From the NCBI GenBank assembly GCA_015058875.1, contig SVBN01000020.1, forward strand, positions 1 through 46,397: DNA of 46,397 nucleotides, in the 5' to 3' direction. Both the position numbers and the translations under genes were made by a program. Positions 16,576-24,059 of this stretch are shown one piece after another. Numbering within the stretch: position 1 is the first letter of the stretch; each line of letters begins with the position of its first letter. Origin of the DNA: Erysipelotrichaceae bacterium. Lineage in GTDB: Bacteria > Bacillota_I > Bacilli_A > Erysipelotrichales > Erysipelotrichaceae. Below the pieces are notes generated by a model, which saw only the letters and a program-made list of their open reading frames with translations, had not been told where the DNA came from and did no database searches.

Positions 16576-17496
16576 ATGGATTTCAGAGATCTGACTTATA
16601 TTCTTGCTGTTGCAGACAACAGAAGCGTAACCGAAGCCGCAAACAAGCTGTATATTTCACAGCCGTCGCTCAGCTATATCATTTCCAAGGTGGAAGAGGA
16701 ACTGGGCGTCAAGCTGTTTTACCGCAAGACGAATCCGATCACACTGACCTACGCAGGCCAGCTGTATGTGGAAACGGCACGGGAAATCCTGGCAAAAATG
16801 GATAACCTGAAGCGGCAGCTGACGGAAGTCGGCGTCGGTGAAAAGGGTCAGATCAGCATCGGCATCCCGACGGAACGCGCGGGCTATATGATTCCGAAGT
16901 TTATCGGTAAATTTCATGATGCTTTCCCCGAGATGGAACTGAAACTGATGGAAACACGTTCAAAGGAAATCATCAGCGGAATTGACAAAGGCAGAATTCT
17001 TCTGGGAATCCTGCCGGGCAGAGAAGAAGACTATCCTGCCAATATGGCATATGAACTGATCTATAAAGAGAAGATCGTGATGACGGCGCCGGAGGGCATG
17101 ATCACTCCGGAGATGATTACGGGTACCGATGAAAACGGCATCGCTGTGGTGGATCTGAAAAAGATGAAACACCTGCCGTATCTGATTATGCAGCAGGGAC
17201 ATTACAGCCGGAAAAAGACCGACCGGATTTTCAAAAAGGCGGGCTTTGTGCCGAAGAACGTAACTGAAGTCTCCAGCAATATGACGGCGCTGAGCCTCTC
17301 CGCCAATGCCGGTCTGGGAATAACGATTGTACCGGAGCGGGCAGTGGAAACATTTGCGGACAAAGACAAACTGAAGATTTACCGCTACAGCGAACAGCAG
17401 GATACATGGGATATCAATGCTGTGTACAAGAAGGATACGTATCTGGGAAAGGCGGAGCGTGCACTCATTGATATCATTAAGGAAACATTCAACTGA
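16576..17496 (+). CDS. LysR-family transcriptional regulator
   Basis: 306 residues from the ATG at 16576 (AGGAGGGC upstream). An in-frame ATG at 16528 lies inside the preceding hairpin and is rejected. The N-terminal winged helix-turn-helix is typical: SVTEAANKLYISQPSLSYIISKVEEELGVKLF. The rest is the periplasmic-binding-protein-like effector domain (GQISIGIPTERAGYMIP). Its setting among aconitase, carboxylate transporter and dehydrogenase genes recalls CcpC-type citrate-sensing LysR regulators, so a citrate or related ligand is a reasonable guess. The CTATA..TATAG dyad at 14175 is a candidate target. Confidence 0.88.
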   Translation: MDFRDLTYILAVADNRSVTEAANKLYISQPSLSYIISKVEEELGVKLFYRKTNPITLTYAGQLYVETAREILAKMDNLKRQLTEVGVGEKGQISIGIPTERAGYMIPKFIGKFHDAFPEMELKLMETRSKEIISGIDKGRILLGILPGREEDYPANMAYELIYKEKIVMTAPEGMITPEMITGTDENGIAVVDLKKMKHLPYLIMQQGHYSRKKTDRIFKKAGFVPKNVTEVSSNMTALSLSANAGLGITIVPERAVETFADKDKLKIYRYSEQQDTWDINAVYKKDTYLGKAERALIDIIKETFN

Positions 17497-17509
17497 CATA
17501 GAGAAAATC

Positions 17510-17536
17510 ATATATAATACATTGCTTATTATATAT
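17510..17536. promoter_or_regulatory. Long AT-rich dyad upstream of the dehydrogenase gene
   Basis: ATATATAATA (17510-17519) and TATTATATAT (17527-17536) are perfect 10-bp arms around CATTGCT. It starts 14 bases after the LysR stop. It is more likely a binding site than a terminator, since it has no G/C pairs in the arms. Confidence 0.45.
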
Positions 17537-17565
17537 TTTACTTTATGCACTTCGGAAGCTATGTT
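17537..17565 (+). promoter_or_regulatory. Weak putative promoter of the dehydrogenase gene
   Basis: TTTACT (17537-17542), 17 bases, TATGTT (17560-17565). CTATGTTATAG at the -10 carries the same CTAT/ATAG half-sites seen at 14180-14193. Confidence 0.35.
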
Positions 17566-17592
17566 ATAGACAGATAAGAAGAGGTCAGGAAA

Positions 17593-18777
17593 ATGAACAG
17601 AGAAGAAGAAATCAGAATTGCATCGGAAAAATTTGCGGAACTGTTAAGAGGAGAATATGAGCGCATTGAAGCAATGAAAGCAGACAATGAGATGAAGGAC
17701 TTCTCGAAACTGGATAAGATCGTGGTAGGTATCCTGCCGGGCGACGGCATCGGACCGATCATCATGGAACAGGCGCTGCGCGTAGTCAATAACCTGCTGA
17801 AGCCGGAGATTGAATCCGGAAGAGTAGAGATCCGCACCATCGAAGGCATGACCATCGAGCACAGAGTGGAGACGATGCAGTCCCTTCCGGATGAAGTGTT
17901 CGAAGAATGCAAAAAGTGCGATGTACTGGTCAAGGGACCGTTCGTCACACCGCGTGCCGGTGATCCGTATCCGAACCTTGTCAGTGCCAACAGCCTGCTG
18001 AGAAGAGGCCTGAATCTGTATGCGGCGGTACGTCCGATCAGAATCAGGGACAAGGGAATCGACTGGACATTCTTCCGTGAGAATATCGAAGGCGAATATA
18101 TCTGGGGCAACAAGGGAATCCAGGTCAATGAAGACCTGGCAGTGGACTTCAAGGTCATGACAAAACCAGGCGCAGAGCGCATTGCCAGAGCGGCATTTGA
18201 ATTTGCAAGAAAGAACGGCAAGCACAATGTAACGGTTGTAACCAAGGCAAACATCGTCAAGCTGGTCGACGGAAACCTGATCAAGGCAGTACGTGAAATC
18301 GGAGAAAAGGAATATCCGGAAATCGAAGTGCAGGAGAGACTGGTTGATGCGATGGCCGCAAAGATGCTGGATCCGGAATTCAACAAAGGAATCGAAGTCA
18401 TCGTACTGCCGAACCTGTACGGGGATATCGTAACCGATGTAGCGGCAGAACACCAGGGAGGCCTGGGAACGGCATGTTCATCCAATATCGGAAACCAGTA
18501 TGCCCTGTTTGAAGCGATCCACGGAACAGCGCCGTATCTGATGAGCCACGGAAGAGGACATCATGCGGATCCGTGCAGTCTGATCCGTGCGATGGGAGAA
18601 ATGATGGCGCATATCGGATACGGCGACCGGAAGGAAATCCTGTCCGAAGCGCTGGATATCTGCACGGTGACGGAGCGTAAGAAGGTAGTCACAACTCAGC
18701 TGGAAGACGCAAGCGCGGCCGAATTCACGGATTACCTCCTCGAAACAATCGATAAGATCAAGGCCCGGAAGGCTTAA
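17593..18777 (+). CDS. Isocitrate/isopropylmalate dehydrogenase family protein
   Basis: 394 residues. The beta-decarboxylating dehydrogenase core begins at VVGILPGDGIGP (about residue 44). It keeps the catalytic tyrosine (ENIEGEYIWG), the catalytic lysine (TKANIVKL) and the metal-binding aspartates (LVDAMAAK and NLYGDIVTD). It would oxidise and decarboxylate isocitrate, 3-isopropylmalate, homoisocitrate or tartrate-type substrates. With aconitase and a carboxylate transporter nearby, isocitrate is the first guess. The cofactor loop HGTAPYLMSHGRGHHADP differs from the usual NAD and NADP forms, so the cofactor is open. An acidic/helical extension of ~42 residues precedes the core and is unusual for the family. 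Confidence 0.85.
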   Translation: MNREEEIRIASEKFAELLRGEYERIEAMKADNEMKDFSKLDKIVVGILPGDGIGPIIMEQALRVVNNLLKPEIESGRVEIRTIEGMTIEHRVETMQSLPDEVFEECKKCDVLVKGPFVTPRAGDPYPNLVSANSLLRRGLNLYAAVRPIRIRDKGIDWTFFRENIEGEYIWGNKGIQVNEDLAVDFKVMTKPGAERIARAAFEFARKNGKHNVTVVTKANIVKLVDGNLIKAVREIGEKEYPEIEVQERLVDAMAAKMLDPEFNKGIEVIVLPNLYGDIVTDVAAEHQGGLGTACSSNIGNQYALFEAIHGTAPYLMSHGRGHHADPCSLIRAMGEMMAHIGYGDRKEILSEALDICTVTERKKVVTTQLEDASAAEFTDYLLETIDKIKARKA

Positions 18778-18788
18778 GGAGAATTCAG

Positions 18789-19937
18789 ATGCGTAAGTTC
18801 AGAACCGTATTCATGCGCGGCGGCACATCAAAGGGCTGCCTGTTCCACAAAGCAGATCTGCCGGAAGACAGAGCTGAATGGGACAACATCTTTCTCCAGG
18901 TCATGGGAAATCCCGATCCGAAACAGATTGACGGAATGGGCGGAACCGTTTCCTCCAACAACAAGATTGTCATCATCTGGAAGTCCGAAGAAGAGAATGT
19001 CGACATCGAATATCTGGTCGGACAGGTCATCGTCGGAAAGAAACAGGTCGACTATAAATCCAACTGCGGCAATATGACCGCCGCGGTACCGGCATTCGCC
19101 GTGGAAGAAGGTCTGGTTGATATTACCGAACCTGCAACACTGGTCCGGATGCTGAATAAGAATACAGACAAATATATCAATGTCAGCGTACCGATTGATC
19201 CGGAAACACATACATTCGCTCTGACCGGCGACTGCCATATCGCAGGCGTTGACGGAACGGATGCGGAGCTGAATGTCGATTTCCTGGATCCCGCAGGATC
19301 CAAGACCGGCAAGCTGCTTCCGACCGGTAAGGTAAAGGAAACTTTGGATATCCCGGGCTTCGGACCTCTGGAAGCAACGATCCTCGATGTATCCAATCCG
19401 ATCGTATTGGTCAGAGCGGAAGATATCGGCATGAAGGGAACAGAGCTTCCCGAAGAGATCAATGCCAATAAGGAAGTCAGCGATCTGCTGGAAAAGATCC
19501 GCGGCACAGCCTGCGTCATGATGGGATTCGCAAAGGATCTGCAGGATGCGACAGACAACCAGCCGGCAGTTCCGAAGGTCGGATTTGTGACGGTGCCGAA
19601 GGAATATGACGATATCGAAAAGGGATATGTTGATGTGCAGGATATGGATGTCTGTGCAAGAGTCATCTCCGTCTTCAAGTGCCATAAGGCATGCCCTCTG
19701 ACAGCCGCAAGCTCCATTGCGGTAGCCGCAATGCTGGACGGTTCCATCGTCAATGAAATCGTAAAACCTGCGGAAGGTCAGAAGACAGTCAGAATCGGAC
19801 ATCCTTCCGGCGTCATGACCATGGTTCCGACTGTTGTCAAAGAAGGCAGCGACATGAAGGATGCAAAGGTTCCGGGCGTTGCCGTACAGAGAACAGCCAG
19901 ACGCATCATGGACGGATTTGTCTACGTTCGTGACTGA
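18789..19937 (+). CDS. prpF: PrpF-family isomerase (DapF/PrpF fold)
   Basis: 382 residues. The opening FRTVFMRGGTSKGCLFHKADLP is the diagnostic PrpF/LigU/GalD start. DYKSNCGNMTAAVPAFA and CHKACPLTAASSIAVAAML carry the two conserved catalytic-region segments, with the second acid/base position a lysine as in PrpF. Family members move a double bond or cis/trans-isomerise unsaturated tricarboxylates (2-methylaconitate or aconitate, 4-oxalomesaconate, 3-methylitaconate). It starts 11 bases after the dehydrogenase and lies before a second aconitase, so conversion of an aconitate-like acid between the two hydratases is plausible. Confidence 0.85.
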   Translation: MRKFRTVFMRGGTSKGCLFHKADLPEDRAEWDNIFLQVMGNPDPKQIDGMGGTVSSNNKIVIIWKSEEENVDIEYLVGQVIVGKKQVDYKSNCGNMTAAVPAFAVEEGLVDITEPATLVRMLNKNTDKYINVSVPIDPETHTFALTGDCHIAGVDGTDAELNVDFLDPAGSKTGKLLPTGKVKETLDIPGFGPLEATILDVSNPIVLVRAEDIGMKGTELPEEINANKEVSDLLEKIRGTACVMMGFAKDLQDATDNQPAVPKVGFVTVPKEYDDIEKGYVDVQDMDVCARVISVFKCHKACPLTAASSIAVAAMLDGSIVNEIVKPAEGQKTVRIGHPSGVMTMVPTVVKEGSDMKDAKVPGVAVQRTARRIMDGFVYVRD

Positions 19938-19951
19938 AAGATCATAAGATC

Positions 19952-19986
19952 AGGTCTTCCGAACATTCATTCGGAAGACCTTTTTT
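19952..19986 (+). terminator. Rho-independent terminator after prpF
   Basis: AGGTCTTCCGAA (19952-19963) and TTCGGAAGACCT (19970-19981) pair perfectly over 12 bp with a 6-base loop, then TTTTTT. The hydratase ATG lies only 17 bases further. Either read-through feeds the next genes or an overlapping promoter is missed. Confidence 0.85.
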
Positions 19987-20003
19987 GAAAAGAGGAGAAG
20001 ATT

Positions 20004-22205
20004 ATGATTCAGGTGATTAATGAAGGCGTGCTTGTCCGTGACGGCAGACCGGAAATCAGCGATGATACATCATTCCGCAGAGGAACCATGGCCTGGAAAA
20101 TCCTGCAGGCCCACAATACATCGGGTGATCCGATGATGCTGAAACTGAAGTTTGATGCGATGGTTTCCCCGGACAACAACTATGTCAATATTCTGCAGAC
20201 TGCCAGAGCTTCGGGGCTGGAACGTTTTCCGGTTCCGTATGTGCTTTCCAACTGCCACAATACACTGTGTGCGGTCGGCGGAACAATCGCCGAGGATGAC
20301 CATGTGTTCGGCCTGTCCAATGTCCGGAAATACGGCGGTATCTTTGTCCCGCGTTTCCGTGCTGTCCTGCATCAGTACATGCGGGAAATGATGGCAGGCG
20401 GAGGGAAGATGATTCTCGGATCGGATTCCCATACCAGATACGGGGCACTCGGAACCATGGGCGTCGGTGAAGGCGGCGGGGAACTGGTCAAGCAGCTGCT
20501 CGGACAGACCTATGATCTGCCGTATCCGCATATTACCGGAATTAAACTCACAGGAAAACCGAAACCGGGCGTCGGTCCGATGGATGTCGCATTGGAACTG
20601 ATTGCAGAGATATTCGGCACGCCTTCCGCAAAGAATGCCGTGCTGGAATTCTTCGGGGACGGCGTATCCGAACTTTCCATGGAATACCGCATGTGCATTG
20701 ACGCGATGACAACCGAGAGCGGTGCACTGAGCTCGATCTGGACAACCGATGAAAAGACAGAGGAATATCTGAAACAGCATGGCCGTGCATCGGATTACCG
20801 GAAGATGGAACCGGAAGAATGCGCATATTACGATTCCTGTATTGAGATCAATCTTTCCGAAGCGGAATGCATGATCGCATTGCCGTTCCATCCTTCCAAT
20901 GCCGTATCCATTCATGAGTTTAATCAGAATCCGGAAAAATATATCCGGGAGATTGAGGCGGAAGGAAATAAGGCAAAAGGAAGCAGCGGAAAACCGTTCA
21001 CGCTTCAGCACTGTCTGAAAGACGGAGGTTTCTATCCGGATCAGGCACTGATCTCCGGATGTGAGGGCGGACTGCCGGAGAATCTTGCGGCTGCCGCAGA
21101 CATCCTGGACGGCGTATCCATTCCGGCAGACGGACTGAATCTCTATGCCAATCCGGCTTCATTGCCGGTGATGAACGACCTGATGAAGCAGGGCGTTGCC
21201 TCAAGACTGGCTGTTTCAGGTGTGGTGCTGAGAGAGGCAATCTGCGGACCGTGCTTCGGCGTGACCGATACGCCTGCGGACAATCATATCAGCATCCGTC
21301 ATGTGACAAGAAATTATATGACCAGAGAAGGATCCCGTCCCAAAGACGGACAGTTCAGCGCCGTGTGTCTGATGGACGCAAGATCCATCGCTGCTACGGT
21401 CAGAAACAACGGCAGGCTGACGGCCGCATCCGATCTGGATGTTATTTATACCGATTATCATCCGACGTTTGACGCCTCGATTTACAGCGGACAGGTATCC
21501 GATTTCCGCGAAAGAAGAGAACCTGATGCGGAGCTGATTTACGGGCCGAATATTGCGGACTGGCCTGTGATGCAGAACTTGAAGAAATACCTGCTTCTGA
21601 AGGTGACCGGCAGCTATGAAGGCTCCGTGACGACAGACGAGCTGATCCCGAGCGGAGAGGCATCTTCCTGGCGCTCCAATCCGGAAAAGCTGTCCTCTTT
21701 CACATTGGTGAATAAGGATCCTTCCTATGCGCCGGCATGCCGTGAGCTGAGAGAGCAGGCCCGGCAGTTCAATGAGACAGGTATCTGCAGTGAGGAAATA
21801 ATGGCACAGGCGGAAAAGATCGGCTGTGATCTTTCTGAGATTACCATCGGCAGTCTGGTGGTTTCCGACATGATCGGAGACGGATCTTCCAGAGAACAGG
21901 CTGCATCCTGCCAGAAGGTGCTGGGCGGCTTTGCAAATCTGGCAAATGAATATGCGACAAAGCGCTACCGCTCCAATCTGATCAACTGGGGCATCCTGCC
22001 GCTGGAGACAAAAGAGGATGTGCATCTGGCAAAAGGAACCTGGGCTTATATCGATACGGAAGAGCTGATGAGTAAAGGATACGGAATCCTGCATGCGGAA
22101 GACCGTGAGATTTCTGTCACGGCAGGAAGGCTATCCGAAGAAGATAAGGCGATACTGAAAGCAGGATGCCTGATCAATCATTACAGGGAAAAACAGGAGA
22201 AATAA
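20004..22205 (+). CDS. Aconitase-superfamily hydratase (YbhJ-like)
   Basis: 733 residues, a second and divergent member of the aconitase superfamily. GSDSHTRYGALGTMGVGEGG replaces the usual GGDSHTPS block. The first cluster cysteine is C353 in ISGCEGG (normally GSCTN), with C414 and C417 in CGPC. The C-terminal swivel domain has VVSDMIGDGSSREQAA in place of the usual NYGQGSSREHAA. These changes match the uncharacterised 'hydratase' group that includes E. coli YbhJ, rather than true aconitase. The [4Fe-4S] ligands appear present, so activity on a modified tricarboxylate is likely. RBS GAGGAG; the next gene starts one base after the stop. Confidence 0.82.
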   Translation: MIQVINEGVLVRDGRPEISDDTSFRRGTMAWKILQAHNTSGDPMMLKLKFDAMVSPDNNYVNILQTARASGLERFPVPYVLSNCHNTLCAVGGTIAEDDHVFGLSNVRKYGGIFVPRFRAVLHQYMREMMAGGGKMILGSDSHTRYGALGTMGVGEGGGELVKQLLGQTYDLPYPHITGIKLTGKPKPGVGPMDVALELIAEIFGTPSAKNAVLEFFGDGVSELSMEYRMCIDAMTTESGALSSIWTTDEKTEEYLKQHGRASDYRKMEPEECAYYDSCIEINLSEAECMIALPFHPSNAVSIHEFNQNPEKYIREIEAEGNKAKGSSGKPFTLQHCLKDGGFYPDQALISGCEGGLPENLAAAADILDGVSIPADGLNLYANPASLPVMNDLMKQGVASRLAVSGVVLREAICGPCFGVTDTPADNHISIRHVTRNYMTREGSRPKDGQFSAVCLMDARSIAATVRNNGRLTAASDLDVIYTDYHPTFDASIYSGQVSDFRERREPDAELIYGPNIADWPVMQNLKKYLLLKVTGSYEGSVTTDELIPSGEASSWRSNPEKLSSFTLVNKDPSYAPACRELREQARQFNETGICSEEIMAQAEKIGCDLSEITIGSLVVSDMIGDGSSREQAASCQKVLGGFANLANEYATKRYRSNLINWGILPLETKEDVHLAKGTWAYIDTEELMSKGYGILHAEDREISVTAGRLSEEDKAILKAGCLINHYREKQEK

Positions 22206-22206
22206 T

Positions 22207-22611
22207 ATGGTGAAATTTGAATTCGGACACGTCGGCATCAATGCACAGAGTGAAGAAGAAGGAAAGCGGATGAAGGATTTCTTTACGGATGTCATGGGAT
22301 ATGATAACTACCGTGAGATTCCGGCTTCCTATTTCACGGGAGACAACAAAATGGAACTGATGAAGAAAATGGGAAAGGGCACGATGGGCCATCTCGGATT
22401 CTTCGTCGATGATATGCCGGAGGCAATTGCTTACCTGGAATCAAAAGGATATGAAATGGACTATGCGACAGCCAGATATGCGGAGGACGGGAAAACAATC
22501 CGGCTGATCTTCCTGAAGGATGAGATCAACGGATTCCGTATTCATATCACAGTCAAAACTGCACCGTTCTACAAAGAACAGGAAGGCTTTGAACCACTTC
22601 CGGTCAGATAA
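22207..22611 (+). CDS. VOC-superfamily (glyoxalase/dioxygenase-like) protein
   Basis: 134 residues with the paired beta-alpha-beta-beta-beta units of the VOC fold: FGHVGINAQSEEEGKRMKDFF, then GHLGFFVDDMPEAIAYLESKG. Histidines in the first and second modules are candidate metal ligands. It starts one base after the hydratase gene, in AGGAGAAATAATATGG, and is clearly in the same message. Members isomerise, cleave or rearrange small acids and thioesters. The substrate is unknown. Confidence 0.75.
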   Translation: MVKFEFGHVGINAQSEEEGKRMKDFFTDVMGYDNYREIPASYFTGDNKMELMKKMGKGTMGHLGFFVDDMPEAIAYLESKGYEMDYATARYAEDGKTIRLIFLKDEINGFRIHITVKTAPFYKEQEGFEPLPVR

Positions 22612-22622
22612 GGAGAACACAT

Positions 22623-23060
22623 ATGGCAGAAAAGGGAAAGCTGATCCTGGAGATACTTGTTCAGACAGACAAAGAGAGGACAAAAACGATTGAAACACGG
22701 ACCGGCACTGTTAAAATGATTCCTTTCTCCGGGATTGTAAAGAGCGGCATCATGACCGGTATTGTGGAAGATACGGGTGTGGATACCCAGATTACCAATC
22801 AGAACGGTGTCCGGCATATGTCTGCACGGTATATGCTGAGCGGATGCGACAGTGACGGGGAGTCCTGCAATATATATGTGGAAAACAATGCATGGTTTAC
22901 GAACGGGGAGCGTCCGAAGCCGTTCCGCACGGTTCCGACCTTTTATACGGATTCGAAAAAGTATGCGGATTATCTGACGAGAAATGCGTTCATCGGGGAA
23001 GGACTTCGTGATGAGGAAGGTCTCCGGATCCGCTTTTATGAAATGGCAGAAGGAGAATAA
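22623..23060 (+). CDS. DUF3237-like protein
   Basis: 145 residues. A KMIPFSGIVKSGIMTGIVEDTGVDTQ strand region, then HMSARYMLSGCDSDGESCNIYVENNAWF and FRTVPTFYTDSKKYADYLTRNAFIGEG, matches the pattern I remember for DUF3237 (a small beta-barrel family found next to catabolic genes). It has no membrane segment or signal peptide. It lies 11 bases after the VOC gene and 4 bases before the metallo-hydrolase gene. Function is unknown. Confidence 0.6.
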   Translation: MAEKGKLILEILVQTDKERTKTIETRTGTVKMIPFSGIVKSGIMTGIVEDTGVDTQITNQNGVRHMSARYMLSGCDSDGESCNIYVENNAWFTNGERPKPFRTVPTFYTDSKKYADYLTRNAFIGEGLRDEEGLRIRFYEMAEGE

Positions 23061-23064
23061 GCGG

Positions 23065-23913
23065 ATGGGAAAAGAACTGATCACTTCCAGCGCACTGAAG
23101 TTCCGCTGGATCAATGCACAGTGCATTGAAATCAGACTGAACAACGGCAGAACATTGCTGACTGATCCCTGGTATACAGATATGGAAGGAATGGGCATGC
23201 TGGCAGGATGCGCACCGGATCATTTCAGCATCGATGATATCGAAGGTGCGGATTATGTGTTCCTGAATCATACGCACGGGGATCATATCTGGAATCTGCA
23301 GGAAGTTGTTGACCGCTTCCATCCGTACGTGCTGACGCATTCCGCAAATGTATCCGACCTGATGAAGGCATATGACATTCCGGTGACCGATATGTACGCC
23401 CTGGATTATGAAGGAACATATTACTTTGACGGATTTGTTCTGGAGACACATCATGCGACCCACCACAGAAGAAAAGAAACCATGAAAACGGATATGTTCC
23501 ATGCCGGTGATAAAGGTACGGTTATGACGATGGGCGGCGCCTTCAACATGAACTTTGTTCTGACAACGGATCAGGGTATGCGCATCGCATTTATCGGCGG
23601 AAACGATGACGGCATGACAAAGCGTCTTCAGGGTGTCCATAAGCCGAATCTGATCTTCAGAAACAAGATGGGATCTTCCAAAGAAAAGGAAAATGCAGCC
23701 CGGTTATTTGCGGACTGGTTTGCCGAAACGGAATCGCAGATTCTTGTGCCGATGCATTACGAGCAGTGGCTGACGCATGACCCTGAATTCACAGAACAGG
23801 TGTGGAATGAAATGAACGATATTCTGGAAGAAAAGGGTGTCACCGGCAGGGTAGCTCCGCTGGAACGCTGCCGATGGTATTCACTCAATCTTTCCATTAC
23901 CGAATGTGAATAA
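23065..23913 (+). CDS. Metallo-beta-lactamase-fold hydrolase
   Basis: 282 residues from the ATG at 23065 (AAGGAG 14 bases upstream); an earlier in-frame ATG lies within the DUF3237 gene and is rejected. The zinc motif is HTHGDH (HxHxDH), followed by downstream His positions in LETHHATHHRR and VPMHYEQW. DPWY near residue 38 and FIGGNDDGM resemble UlaG/YfiR-type MBL hydrolases that open lactones. A lactonase or ester-hydrolase step in the carboxylate pathway is possible, but this is inference. It is the last gene of the block and is followed by a terminator. Confidence 0.8.
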   Translation: MGKELITSSALKFRWINAQCIEIRLNNGRTLLTDPWYTDMEGMGMLAGCAPDHFSIDDIEGADYVFLNHTHGDHIWNLQEVVDRFHPYVLTHSANVSDLMKAYDIPVTDMYALDYEGTYYFDGFVLETHHATHHRRKETMKTDMFHAGDKGTVMTMGGAFNMNFVLTTDQGMRIAFIGGNDDGMTKRLQGVHKPNLIFRNKMGSSKEKENAARLFADWFAETESQILVPMHYEQWLTHDPEFTEQVWNEMNDILEEKGVTGRVAPLERCRWYSLNLSITECE

Positions 23914-23920
23914 TGATGTC

Positions 23921-23955
23921 AGAGTCTTCTCCGGAAGGCTCTTTCATCTTTTTTC
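23921..23955 (+). terminator. Rho-independent terminator closing the carboxylate block
   Basis: AGAGTCTTC (23921-23929) and GAAGGCTCT (23934-23942) pair with one G-U and a 4-base loop, followed by TTTCATCTTTTTT. Confidence 0.75.
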
Positions 23956-24059
23956 AGAGATTTATTGAAGTGATGGTTTCCCTGTGCATTCAGAGCAGTC
24001 TTATGTGTCCTTCTGTGCTACTATTGCAGTATGGATTTATCAGGGAAGGATCATTCATT

